The notes: generated by a model from the letters alone, not told the origin. DNA of 64,000 nucleotides from Paludibacteraceae bacterium (GCA_017479885.1 JAFVBR010000007.1:1-64000); one strand, 5' to 3'; numbered from the stretch's first letter, positions 51,977-59,891 are shown. Translations and numbers: made by a program.

Positions 51977-52003
51977 GCATACGCAGGCTTAACCTGCGTA
52001 TGC
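51977..52003 (+). other. Perfect 11-bp-stem hairpin before the flavodoxin-like gene
   Basis: GCATACGCAGG (51977-51987) is exactly complementary to CCTGCGTATGC (51993-52003) around a 5-nt loop. It ends 9 nt before the ATG at 52013 and so occupies the ribosome-binding region. It has no T run after it, so a translation or stability element is more likely than a terminator. Confidence 0.65.
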
Positions 52004-52012
52004 CTGCAACTT

Positions 52013-52627
52013 ATGAAGGTATTGTTAATCAATGGTAGCGCTCACAGGAAAGGAAACACATTTCTTGCTCTTTCCGAGATAGCGGGCGCTCTGCAGAAAG
52101 AAGGTATAAAGAGTGAGATTGTGCAGTTAGGTGCCAAACCGGTACGCGGATGTATAGCATGCGGTCAATGCAAGCAGAATGCCGACAACCGGTGCGTGTT
52201 CGATGATGATGTGTGCAACCGCATATCTGAAAAGATGCAGACCGCTGATGCTCTTGTTGTGGGGTCGCCTGTCTATTATGGTCAACCTAACGGCAGTGTC
52301 CTCGCGCTCGTGCAGCGTATGTTCTTCAGTGCAGGCGGGTTTTTCAAAGGCAAACCTGCTGCTGCAGTGGCTGTATGCCGCCGAGGAGGAGCAACTGCTG
52401 CCTTCCAAACGCTTAACATGCCTTTCATGATGATGAATATGCCGGTCGTCACTTCACAATATTGGAATATTGTATATGGCAGAGAAGAAGGTCAGGCGGC
52501 TCTTGATTCCGAAGGAATGCAGACTATGCGTACTCTGGCTTTGAATATGGCCCGCTTGCTGAAGGCTACCCGCGGTATTCCCCAACCTGAATATGAACCT
52601 TGGCAGCCTATGCATTTCATCAGATAA
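52013..52627 (+). CDS. Flavodoxin-like NAD(P)H-dependent FMN reductase
   Basis: The 204-residue protein has the FMN phosphate loop LLINGSAHRKGNTFLAL, the motif VRGCIACGQCKQNADNRCVFDDDV with clustered cysteines, and VVGSPVYYGQPNGSVLALVQRMFF. It belongs to the iron-sulphur flavoprotein/NADPH-dependent FMN reductase branch. It may deliver reducing equivalents to the old-yellow-enzyme homologue encoded 56 nt upstream, an inference from adjacency. Confidence 0.85.
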   Translation: MKVLLINGSAHRKGNTFLALSEIAGALQKEGIKSEIVQLGAKPVRGCIACGQCKQNADNRCVFDDDVCNRISEKMQTADALVVGSPVYYGQPNGSVLALVQRMFFSAGGFFKGKPAAAVAVCRRGGATAAFQTLNMPFMMMNMPVVTSQYWNIVYGREEGQAALDSEGMQTMRTLALNMARLLKATRGIPQPEYEPWQPMHFIR

Positions 52628-52691
52628 ATAAGTCTAATAACTATAAACAATTATCAATTCGTCAGAAGACGGATAAACGATTATCAAACAA

Positions 52692-53471
52692 ATGTTAGCT
52701 TTAGTAACAGGAGCCAGTAGCGGAATAGGATTGCAGTATGCAACTGCGCTGGCAAGAGATTATAAATGTGACTTGTTGCTTGTCAGCAATCAAGAGCAGG
52801 AACAGATTGATGTAGCCAACGATTTGGCTCAGAAATACGGCGTAAAAACCATTCCTTTGTATCGTGACTTGTCGCAACAGTATGCAGCGGAAGAACTCCA
52901 TCAGTATTGTGTTGACCATTCTCTTGAGGTTGATGTACTTATCAACAATGCGGGTGTGTTTTTCTTCAATCCTTTGGTGGAGACCTCGATGAAGCGCTTT
53001 GAGTTGATGCTTATGCTGCATGTTGTTACGGTTGCCAAGATGTGTCGTCTTTTTGGCGAGGATATGGTTCGTCGCGGAAACGGATATATTCTCAACATGT
53101 CTTCCATGTCTGCATGGATGGCTTATCCCGGAATACAAACTTATAACTCTACAAAGGCGTTTATCTACAACTTCTCCAAGTCTTTGTGGTACGAGTTTTA
53201 CCCCAAGGGAGTAGGTATTACCGTTATGACTCCCGGTGCTGTTGATACTGCTTTGTTTGGTCTGGCTCCCAAGTATAGGAAACTGGCAGTTAATCTCACG
53301 GTTAGTATTCCTCCTGAGAAACTGGTGAAAAAGGCTTTGAAGCGTATGTTCAAGAAGAAGAAATGGGGTATGCCCGGCTTTCTCAATCATTTGGCTACTC
53401 CTATCCTCAAGCACACTCCCGGTTGGCTTGTCTTCCTCACTTACAAGTGGGTAGGTCAGTTCCAGAAGTAA
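52692..53471 (+). CDS. Short-chain dehydrogenase/reductase (SDR), copy 2
   Basis: The 259-residue classical SDR has TGASSGIG, LINNAGVFFFNPL, catalytic serine in LNMSSMSAW and Y-x3-K in YNSTKAF. It is a paralogue of the SDR at 37746-38567, sharing DYKCDLLLVSNQEQEQ-type sequence and the same C-terminal RMFKKKKWGMPGFLNHL region. In the operon with a 5-alpha-reductase-like and an enone-reductase-like enzyme it would suit the role of 3-hydroxysteroid dehydrogenase (3-OH/3-keto interconversion). Family alone does not settle the substrate. A strong terminator follows. Confidence 0.85.
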   Translation: MLALVTGASSGIGLQYATALARDYKCDLLLVSNQEQEQIDVANDLAQKYGVKTIPLYRDLSQQYAAEELHQYCVDHSLEVDVLINNAGVFFFNPLVETSMKRFELMLMLHVVTVAKMCRLFGEDMVRRGNGYILNMSSMSAWMAYPGIQTYNSTKAFIYNFSKSLWYEFYPKGVGITVMTPGAVDTALFGLAPKYRKLAVNLTVSIPPEKLVKKALKRMFKKKKWGMPGFLNHLATPILKHTPGWLVFLTYKWVGQFQK

Positions 53472-53501
53472 GAGTTTTCTGTATCGCGTAAATCAACATG
53501 A

Positions 53502-53536
53502 GAGGTGCACAACTGTGTGCCTCTTGTTTTTTTTTA
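53502..53536 (+). terminator. Terminator of the steroid-reductase-like operon
   Basis: AGAGGTGCACA (53502-53512) pairs with TGTGTGCCTCT (53515-53525), allowing two G-U pairs, followed by TGTTTTTTTTT. Confidence 0.85.
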
Positions 53537-53542
53537 TACCGA

Positions 53543-53573
53543 TTCATACATTAAAACGTATGTTTCATACATT
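53543..53573 (+). promoter_or_regulatory. Direct repeat pair, probable LytTR binding site
   Basis: TTCATACATT at 53543-53552 and again at 53564-53573 start exactly 21 bp apart (two helical turns), the layout used by LytTR-family dimers. The second copy starts 48 bp before the -7 element. The same arrangement recurs at 54925-54955. Confidence 0.7.
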
Positions 53574-53588
53574 TCTGGCATGCCCTTG

Positions 53589-53619
53589 TTGCGTGATTCG
53601 AAAAACTGAATTACCTTTG
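53589..53619 (+). promoter_or_regulatory. Promoter of the LytTR gene
   Basis: TTG (53589-53591), 20 nt, TACCTTTG (53612-53619). The ATG is only 9 nt past this element, so the transcript would be nearly leaderless. Confidence 0.7.
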
Positions 53620-53627
53620 TCGCCGAA

Positions 53628-53993
53628 ATGACAAAAGGAACACATCTCGTCATCAGTACTGCCACCGAATTGGTACGTGTAGCAGTCCGTCAGATACTCT
53701 ATGTCAAGTCTGACGGCAACTACTCTACGCTCTATATGACAGGTGGCGAGATGCGTATGCTTTCGTTTCAATTGGGGCAGATAGAGAAGATGATAGCCGA
53801 TCAGATTCCTGATGCAGGTGGCACTTTTGTCCGAATAGGCAGGGGGCTCATTATCAATCTTAATTATATTTATCTGATTAATCTTGCCAAACAGCAACTT
53901 GTCTTGGCTGACATGCATCAAGGTCTGCATACGCTCTCCGCATCACGAGAGGCTCTGGCATCGTTAAAGAAACTAATAGAGGACAATGTATGA
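53628..53993 (+). CDS. Stand-alone LytTR DNA-binding regulator
   Basis: The 121-residue protein consists of a single LytTR domain: VAVRQILYVKSDGNYSTLYMTGGEM, LSFQLGQIEKMI, FVRIGRGLIINLNYI and LSASREALASLKKLI. There is no receiver domain, so it is not a classical response regulator. Its stop overlaps the ATG of a membrane protein, which recalls LytTR regulators paired with a cognate membrane protein that holds them inactive. The 21-bp-phased repeats upstream suggest that it regulates itself and the WG lipoprotein at 55062. Confidence 0.87.
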   Translation: MTKGTHLVISTATELVRVAVRQILYVKSDGNYSTLYMTGGEMRMLSFQLGQIEKMIADQIPDAGGTFVRIGRGLIINLNYIYLINLAKQQLVLADMHQGLHTLSASREALASLKKLIEDNV

Positions 53994-54865
53994 GAAAGAT
54001 AAAGGATGACATATCAGACAGCGAAATCCGCATCATTGGTAAAAAGAAGAAAAGGCGCAGAATGAGTGCCACATGGCAGGTGTTTTTAATACTTGTTGCC
54101 TTCTTGCTGGTTGTTGCAGGCATTCTTTTTCTTATGTACAGAAACATTCATGCCGGTGATAACGGATTTTTCGAACCTACAAATAATATAAAAGCCAATC
54201 TCCATCCTTTGTGTGGTTGGATTGCTGAAAGTGATACTGTCTCAATCTCCGGAACTCTTATAAAAGATACAATAGTAAATGATATTCCAATCAAGATTTA
54301 TCTCCCGCTCAATGCACATCCGGCATTGGAGATTGGTCAGAAGTGCCTGAGCGATGAGAATGTCATTCTCGCTTTTCAGGCTGCCGACATACGTGCTGAC
54401 AACCATAAGATAGTGGGTGCTTTCGTCTTGAAGGGCAAGCCGATAGCGTGGGGACTGAGCAAGAAAGGCTACTGCGCCATCCTTCGTGACAGCATCTTTG
54501 TCGGCAAGGCTGACAACTCTCCTCTCTTTGAGGAAGCCACCGAATGTGATGGTTATTTCTTTCGTCAGTATCCTCTTGTAGCTGAAGGCATTGCACAGGA
54601 GAGTGAACTCAAGTCGCAGGCTATTCGTCGTGCTTTGTGCGAGGTGGAGAACAGAATAGCCGTGGTGGAGACACAAGACAATGCCAGCATGCACGATTTC
54701 AGCCAGTTGCTCGTTGACCTGGGAGTGGACAATGCTATCTATCTCATTGGCTCCGATGCACTTGGAATGGTTGCTGATGTCGATGGTAATCGCATTTCTC
54801 ATGGCAAGTCACCCGACAAAATCTATTACAAGTATCTCAACTTCATCTACTGGACTGCCAACTAA
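53990..54865 (+). CDS. Single-pass membrane protein coupled to LytTR
   Basis: The 291-residue protein has a cytoplasmic basic segment (GKKKKRRRMSATW), one membrane helix (about residues 28-51) and an exported domain of about 240 residues. The C-terminal part contains ENRIAVVETQDNASMHDFSQLLVDLGVDNAIYLIGSDA. This resembles the end of phosphodiester-glycosidase (NAGPA-like) domains, but the usual DGG is altered to IGS. The ATGA overlap with the LytTR gene implies stoichiometric expression. It may sense a signal or restrain the regulator; that role is inference. Confidence 0.65.
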   Translation: MRKIKDDISDSEIRIIGKKKKRRRMSATWQVFLILVAFLLVVAGILFLMYRNIHAGDNGFFEPTNNIKANLHPLCGWIAESDTVSISGTLIKDTIVNDIPIKIYLPLNAHPALEIGQKCLSDENVILAFQAADIRADNHKIVGAFVLKGKPIAWGLSKKGYCAILRDSIFVGKADNSPLFEEATECDGYFFRQYPLVAEGIAQESELKSQAIRRALCEVENRIAVVETQDNASMHDFSQLLVDLGVDNAIYLIGSDALGMVADVDGNRISHGKSPDKIYYKYLNFIYWTAN

Positions 54866-54924
54866 CTACGATTAGCTACATCGTTTTTCTCTCTTCTTGT
54901 ATGAAATCCTTCTTCATGTCGGGT

Positions 54925-54955
54925 TTCGTACATTCTTTTTTGTGTTTCATACACA
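54925..54955 (+). promoter_or_regulatory. Second 21-bp-phased direct repeat, probable LytTR site
   Basis: TTCGTACATT at 54925 and TTCATACACA at 54946 again start 21 bp apart. The second copy starts 37 bp before the -7 element, 11 bp (about one helical turn) closer than at the LytTR gene itself. Confidence 0.65.
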
Positions 54956-54959
54956 AACA

Positions 54960-54991
54960 TTGCGCAACTGTTTTGTGCTTCCTAATTTTGC
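54960..54991 (+). promoter_or_regulatory. Promoter of the WG-repeat lipoprotein gene
   Basis: TTG (54960-54962), 20 nt, TAATTTTGC (54983-54991). The leader to the ATG at 55062 is about 65 nt. Confidence 0.65.
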
Positions 54992-55061
54992 ACTATGAAA
55001 CAACAAAGACTTGTTGCCATTAATCCTAATCATATCAATTTTCATTAAAACTTAAAATCTT

Positions 55062-55955
55062 ATGAAAGCAAAACTATTTTCTTTTTTCGCAGTAGTAAGT
55101 CTGCTGCTGAGTGCAATCATCGTTCTGAATGCTTGCAAGGACAAAACCACAAAACGTCAGATTTCCGACAATCTGGTGGAAGTGACAACCGGCACCACTA
55201 CTACCATTGTTGATGCCGAGACTGGTAAAAAACTCATCAAAAATATCAAGGTCGATTGGGTCAACACTAATGATTATGACACTCTCGGAGTGTTCTGTAA
55301 AGACGACAAACGCGGCTATTTCAATGTCTTCACAGGTGAGATTATTATCGAGCCTCAGTATCGCCGTGCATGGGTCTTCTCCGAAGGACTTGCTGCAGTT
55401 GAGAAAGATGGGTATATAGGCTTTATCAACAGCAGTGGTGAGACGGTTCTCCCATTCAGTTATCCCTACAAGGGCCATTGTTTGAGCGAATTCGTCTTCC
55501 ACGATGGACGTTGTGCAGTGGCGGACAGCACGCGCCGTCTCGGTGTTATCGACAAGTCTGGCAACTGGCTTATAAAACCTGACTATGATGATGTTCAGTT
55601 GGGTAAAGACTATGCCGTCGTATATAAGAAGGGCGAGTTCAAACGCCAGATTGACTATTCAGGTCGTGTCATTCTTGACTGTGTTATCGATTATGTGTCG
55701 CGTATCTGCTATACGACTCACTTTGAGAATAAAGAGACGGGTGAGATTGAGCGGATTGAACTAACGAGTGACGATTTTTTCGAGTATAATGTCGGTAGCC
55801 GTGCCGGTCTGATGGATAGATTTGGTCATTTCCTCACTATGCCAGTTTATACTGATATCATAGGTCTCAATGCCACTACTTTCCGTGCCATCTTGCAAGA
55901 CGGTCATAGTGAAGTTCTCATTGACTCAAAAGGCAATGTCCTCTCCCGCAAATAA
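55062..55955 (+). CDS. WG-repeat lipoprotein
   Basis: The 297-residue protein has a signal and lipobox (IIVLNACKDK) followed by WG-type beta repeats (RGYFNVFTGEIIIEPQYRRAWVFSEGLAAVEKDGYIGFINSSG, RRLGVIDKSGNWLIKPDYDDVQ, AGLMDRFGHFLTMPVYTDI; quoted in part). WG repeats form propeller-like or elongated binding surfaces of unknown partner. It should sit in the outer or inner membrane facing the periplasm or surface. It shares upstream repeats with the LytTR gene and is probably its target. Confidence 0.82.
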   Translation: MKAKLFSFFAVVSLLLSAIIVLNACKDKTTKRQISDNLVEVTTGTTTTIVDAETGKKLIKNIKVDWVNTNDYDTLGVFCKDDKRGYFNVFTGEIIIEPQYRRAWVFSEGLAAVEKDGYIGFINSSGETVLPFSYPYKGHCLSEFVFHDGRCAVADSTRRLGVIDKSGNWLIKPDYDDVQLGKDYAVVYKKGEFKRQIDYSGRVILDCVIDYVSRICYTTHFENKETGEIERIELTSDDFFEYNVGSRAGLMDRFGHFLTMPVYTDIIGLNATTFRAILQDGHSEVLIDSKGNVLSRK

Positions 55956-56743
55956 CCTAACACCATGTATAGACGCGCCTACTGCACTGTTGCACAGGAA
56001 CGTCTCTATAATCAAATCTTCATATCCTCATATCCTCCAATAGAGATAACGTGTCGTTTAAATCTTTAATCTTCCAATCCTCCACGCGCGACCTGATATC
56101 ATTCAATTTTGTCACACCCTTAGTAGGAATGGCAGTCCTTTATGTTGCCAAATCAGAATATATACTTAAAAACGAATCAAACATCTTGCTCATATTAAAA
56201 TTAAATCTTAACTTTGCAACCGCAAGTTCACGCTGGAGCATTATGTATCTTTTGGGTGGGCTTGAGCCATAACGCAACCGCATCTCAATGCTGATTGGGA
56301 GTCCGCACAAACCTGTGAAGCGTTTGTGAGGGGAGAGCGGAGACACCGTGAACTTTAATGACGACGTGGTCATTCATTTCATGTCCAAGGTTGTCAAATG
56401 CGATGGCAGACATAATGGAAAGGCGTTTATTGAACGTTGTTTGCGACTCCTTGAAATCTTCGCAACATTTCGTACTTAGTCCGAACAACAGCCAATGAAT
56501 GTCCTCGGGATATGTAATATCCGTACTACATGCTTGTGGAATGTAGTATATTTACATATCAGCGTGGACTTCGGTTGTTTTTTATACTAAGTACAGGGAT
56601 TGCGAAGCCCTCAAGGAGCATGAAGACCAATTGGACTCCACGCCTTTTTTGTATCATAGTGTAATATATAGATAAAGTATAATAAAAACGGAGTAAACCG
56701 AAAAGCCGTAAAGTGAGTAGGCAACTTAAATATACCAATTAAT
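55956..56743. other. Gene-poor stretch with a diverged palindrome and coding-like debris
   Basis: A diverged palindrome (TATAGACG near 55975, CGTCTCTATA ending near 56010) opens the region. Short frames exist on both strands. The most protein-like is a plus-strand segment of about 45 codons ending at a TAG near 56480 (it contains IHFMSKVVKCDGRHNGKAF), which lacks a start and a homologue I know. The region reads as decayed sequence at the edge of the accessory island. Confidence 0.4.
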
Positions 56744-57079
56744 ATGAATGATTATTTTAGTAATTATGATGCAAATGCCATCACAGTTATCAATGGGTTA
56801 TATAATCAAATGAGGAATTTTATGCCTCAATATGGAGGTTATGCTGAACTCAAGAAAACACCACAGTACACATTGCATGCTTATGGTAGAAATGGTGGGC
56901 TTGTGTATGGTTATGATTTTTTGCCCAATATCTTTGGTAATTTGATAGCCATACGCTGCTATGGCTCAAATATGGCAAAAGATTTGCAAGGAATGAGAAC
57001 CTCTCAAAGAATTTTTGGAATCCCTATTTCAGAGATTGACACTTCTGACTATCCTAATTCTGTAATTGTCAAACTATAA
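56744..57079 (+). CDS. Hypothetical 111-residue protein
   Basis: A lower-GC gene with no recognised family. The product is soluble, aromatic and glycine-containing (FMPQYGGYAELKKTPQYTLH, GGLVYGYDFLPNIFGNLIAI), without signal peptide or membrane helix. The next gene follows after 11 nt. Together with the three following genes it forms a run of small unknown proteins of the kind often seen as immunity or accessory genes; that is a guess from context. Confidence 0.55.
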   Translation: MNDYFSNYDANAITVINGLYNQMRNFMPQYGGYAELKKTPQYTLHAYGRNGGLVYGYDFLPNIFGNLIAIRCYGSNMAKDLQGMRTSQRIFGIPISEIDTSDYPNSVIVKL

Positions 57080-57090
57080 ATATAATTATT

Positions 57091-57759
57091 ATGACACCTA
57101 TCGAAGAAAAATTCAACCTTGCCTGCGATATGAAGGAGAAAGGTTATGAGGAACAATCACATCGCTTATTATATGAGGGATATTTGTCATATTGTAATAA
57201 TCCACATATTTTAGGTGATGTTACAAATTATGCTCTTGTTGGTAATTGTCTATATGCTTTTTATTTTATGCCAACTATTCAAAATTCAAATGATTCTATT
57301 ATGGAACAAGTGGCAAGTATAGCTATCTTGTTTTTAAGTAAGGCAATAGAAAAAAATCCTCAGAATATGCAGATGCGTTCATGTCGAATCCATATGTTAG
57401 ATGTCGCAAGTGAATATCTGAAACATATCTTTGTTGAGTCAGAAATAGACTTACCTCATGGGTTTATGAAGCGGTTTGAAGGCCCCACTCGTCGGGCATT
57501 GACCGATTTGGATAAAATGATTTATTCTGAACTTGTCAGTTTTCCACAAATAGCATCAATAAAATATTTCTCAGGATTAAAAACTGCTTTGGAAAATGAT
57601 CGATTAGTTCCTAATAGGTTTCAGATGAGTTCTATTGACGAAGATATGAAAAGGGATTTTTCTAATGAAGGAAAAGAGTTCATAGGAAAATTTATCTCTT
57701 TTCTAAATCAGAAAGTCTGTATCAATAATGATATTGATTTTGATAATGAATATGAATAA
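57091..57759 (+). CDS. Hypothetical helical (TPR-like) 222-residue protein
   Basis: The AT-rich gene encodes an all-helical soluble protein with loosely TPR-like pairs (EKFNLACDMKEKGYEEQSHRLL, ASIAILFLSKAIEKNPQNMQM). No catalytic motif or signal peptide is seen. It follows the 111-residue gene by 11 nt and precedes the next by 25 nt. The function is not recognised. Confidence 0.6.
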   Translation: MTPIEEKFNLACDMKEKGYEEQSHRLLYEGYLSYCNNPHILGDVTNYALVGNCLYAFYFMPTIQNSNDSIMEQVASIAILFLSKAIEKNPQNMQMRSCRIHMLDVASEYLKHIFVESEIDLPHGFMKRFEGPTRRALTDLDKMIYSELVSFPQIASIKYFSGLKTALENDRLVPNRFQMSSIDEDMKRDFSNEGKEFIGKFISFLNQKVCINNDIDFDNEYE

Positions 57760-57784
57760 TACATAATGTTAATGTAAACAAAAA

Positions 57785-58210
57785 ATGGAAAGAGATTTTG
57801 AAAAAGAATTGAACGAGAATGTTTTGTATCAATTCCTACGCAGTCATTCCGGCTGCAAAATTTATTGGCAATCTCAAGGTGGTGAGATATGTGCCACATT
57901 TGGTTGTACAGGAAGTTCTGTGTACTATTATTGGGCAGATGGAACATATCAACGCATAGAAATGACTAAAGAGTGTAGGGAATTCAATAGTACAATTTTG
58001 TTAGATGATGTTAATAAAATAACAAGAGTTGAAAAAGAATTTGAGGATAAATGGTTGCCTGTTTGGACATCTATTGATGGATTCATTGAAACAGACCATC
58101 AAAATTTTGCATATATCCATGAAAGATACTATACATTCAAGGAATTAGAACAGATGATAGATGAAGTGCTATCGCTGAAAAAATTAGTAGCAAACCTAAA
58201 AGTGTATTAA
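57785..58210 (+). CDS. Hypothetical 141-residue protein
   Basis: A lower-GC gene of unknown family. The product is acidic and aromatic (SGCKIYWQSQGGEICATFG, SSVYYYWADGTYQRIEMT) with a helical C-terminus (FKELEQMIDEVLSLKKLVA). It is only 4 nt from the following reading frame. The composition fits a small globular immunity-type protein, but there is no direct evidence. Confidence 0.55.
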   Translation: MERDFEKELNENVLYQFLRSHSGCKIYWQSQGGEICATFGCTGSSVYYYWADGTYQRIEMTKECREFNSTILLDDVNKITRVEKEFEDKWLPVWTSIDGFIETDHQNFAYIHERYYTFKELEQMIDEVLSLKKLVANLKVY

Positions 58211-58214
58211 AATT

Positions 58215-58543
58215 ATGCCACTTGTAACACATGTATTCAGTAGTCACAAACGATTTGAGAATGGGAAAGAAGTTTCCCACGATTTTGTGCCTCGCAGAGC
58301 AAATTTTGAATATGACTTTACAGGAGAAAATGTAGTCATTTCCATCATTCCTACCTTGTCCCCCAAAAGAGCGAGATTGGTTCGTCAAGATGGCATCACC
58401 CTCTACTATGTAGGTGAAGACCCAGACTATCGCTTCGAACTGGATGTTGGCCTGACAATGGAACAATTAAACGCCTATCTGTTTTTCGTGACGATACTGA
58501 TGTAGAGTACCAATACATCAGCACTCACCAAGATGCAATGTGA
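58215..58543 (+). pseudogene. Frameshifted hypothetical gene
   Basis: The first frame encodes 96 residues (MPLVTHVFSSHKRFENGKEV...) and ends at 58505 with an abrupt hydrophobic NAYLFFVTILM. From about 58470 another frame continues as RLSVFRDDTDVEYQYISTHQ and stops at 58541-58543. That polar sequence fits the preceding protein better, so a one-base insertion (or two-base loss) near 58470 probably broke the gene. The family is unknown. Alternatively it may be a sequencing error. Confidence 0.55.
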
Positions 58544-58551
58544 TAGTTCTG

Positions 58552-59253
58552 CTACGAATAACTTGCTATTTGTGGATACATCGCAAATAAATCTAATGCA
58601 GATGCGGTTTCGTCAAGCAGTTGCTTGCGTACAAAAATTTTTGAAGCATTATCCAATAGTACTTCTCCGAGACCTTGCATCAGTACCCGAGGGCTATAAG
58701 AACGAATTTGTCGGGCACATTGCGATGCGTATTCGCTGACGGACATATTGGTGCGTATCTGTACTATCTCTGCATTGATTTCCACGTGTTTTTGCAAGAA
58801 GAACCATACATCGTAGATATCACGAGGCGTAATACGTTCGCCTAAGGCGCATAGTTTGTGGGCAAACATGTCAGGCAATGTCATGACTCGTATGTCCACT
58901 CCTAATAGTGTGCGTATTTCATAATGATTCGGATATTCGCGGTTGCTGACTTCCACTTTCAGCATCCGTTCTCCTTTGCCGTAATTGAGCACTAAAATTG
59001 GTCCATAGAACTTGATGGCTTCATCATCTATAGTGCCGAATTGCAGCAGTAAATTATGAAGGCGATGATAGACTAATTCGGTTTTTGAAGCGTCTGACAA
59101 ATTGAAATCCAAATCTGTGGAAAAACGTGTCAAACCATGAAAAAGCATGAGTGAAGTGCCGCCTTTAAACGCCAGTAACGAACTCAGTTCCGAATCACGG
59201 AAGATGGCAAGCAGCACTTGCATCATATAGTAACGATGTTTGTTTATATCCAT
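58552..59253 (-). CDS. abiEii: AbiEii-type nucleotidyltransferase toxin, system 1
   Basis: The 233-residue DUF1814 protein has the nucleotidyltransferase motif GGTSLMLFHGLTRFSTDLDF and a later lysine/aspartate block (FAHKLCALGERITPRDIYDVWF). AbiEii toxins transfer nucleotides to tRNA or other targets and stop growth, for example on phage infection. The partner AbiEi-type antitoxin lies 6 nt upstream. It is convergent with the frameshifted gene, with a gap of only 8 nt. Confidence 0.87.
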   Translation of the reverse strand: MDINKHRYYMMQVLLAIFRDSELSSLLAFKGGTSLMLFHGLTRFSTDLDFNLSDASKTELVYHRLHNLLLQFGTIDDEAIKFYGPILVLNYGKGERMLKVEVSNREYPNHYEIRTLLGVDIRVMTLPDMFAHKLCALGERITPRDIYDVWFFLQKHVEINAEIVQIRTNMSVSEYASQCARQIRSYSPRVLMQGLGEVLLDNASKIFVRKQLLDETASALDLFAMYPQIASYS

Positions 59254-59259
59254 AGAGAA

Positions 59260-59820
59260 TTATTGATTTAATAGTTTTTCTACTCGCTTGACAAGCGTAG
59301 GAGAATTGTAGGTCGGCAAAATCTGTTTGATGAGTGCTTTATTGAGCGGACGAAGGTTGTCAAAATAGCATTGTCCGGCACTCAAATACAGCATATCTAA
59401 AAAGGCGCGCTCGGCTGTGGCGATAGCTATGTTATCACGTTGTTCTATTCCCAACATATTTGCCCAAATCGTTGGATTGATTTTGCGGAAGACATAGGAG
59501 CGCCCATCAACTTCGATGGTCCTGGTTTGATAGCTGACACACGTGATATCGGAAGTGTATTGAAACGTCACTCCTGCTCGCGAAAGCACATATTCCAACG
59601 AGATATAAGAAGGCTTTAGCAAAGAGCAAGCCATCTCTAGTTCATCGTATTTGAGCTTCGTATAAATGCCTTTTCTGGGATTAAGTATAGCACCCGTCCG
59701 CGCATAGTAACGCAGCGAATTGGTGATTGATTCGCGTTCACGGTTACTATCCATGAGGGATAACCATTGTGGTGTGAACACCGTTCTTGAACTGGACAAT
59801 ATAGTGTTTAAAATATCCAT
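59260..59820 (-). CDS. abiEi: AbiEi-like antitoxin/regulator, system 1
   Basis: The 186-residue protein has an N-terminal winged-helix segment (VFTPQWLSLMDSNRERESITNSLRYYARTGAILNPRKGIY) and an AbiEi-type C-terminal domain (SYISLEYVLSRAGVTFQYTSDITCVS, AFLDMLYLS; quoted in part). Such antitoxins repress their own promoter and neutralise the nucleotidyltransferase. The promoter lies just upstream on the minus strand, and the toxin gene is 6 nt downstream. Confidence 0.82.
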   Translation of the reverse strand: MDILNTILSSSRTVFTPQWLSLMDSNRERESITNSLRYYARTGAILNPRKGIYTKLKYDELEMACSLLKPSYISLEYVLSRAGVTFQYTSDITCVSYQTRTIEVDGRSYVFRKINPTIWANMLGIEQRDNIAIATAERAFLDMLYLSAGQCYFDNLRPLNKALIKQILPTYNSPTLVKRVEKLLNQ

Positions 59821-59859
59821 AGTGAGCTGTAACCGTTATTTTTTTTTGGTTTCAGCGCA

Positions 59860-59891
59860 CAAAATTACTACTTTTGTTTGAAACTGCCAAA
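59860..59891 (-). promoter_or_regulatory. Promoter of AbiE system 1
   Basis: Minus strand TTTG (59891-59888), 20 nt, TAATTTTG (59867-59860). The start codon is 40 nt downstream. Confidence 0.65.

Noticed and set aside
54995..55048. 17-codon frame in the leader of the WG lipoprotein gene, possible leader peptide
   Set aside because: Its ATG lies only 4 nt beyond the -7 element, at or before the likely transcription start, so it is probably not translated.
56140..56488. Two short minus-strand frames (77 and 67 codons) as genes
   Set aside because: They overlap each other and a plus-strand coding-like remnant, have no promoter or family, and look like chance frames in decayed DNA.
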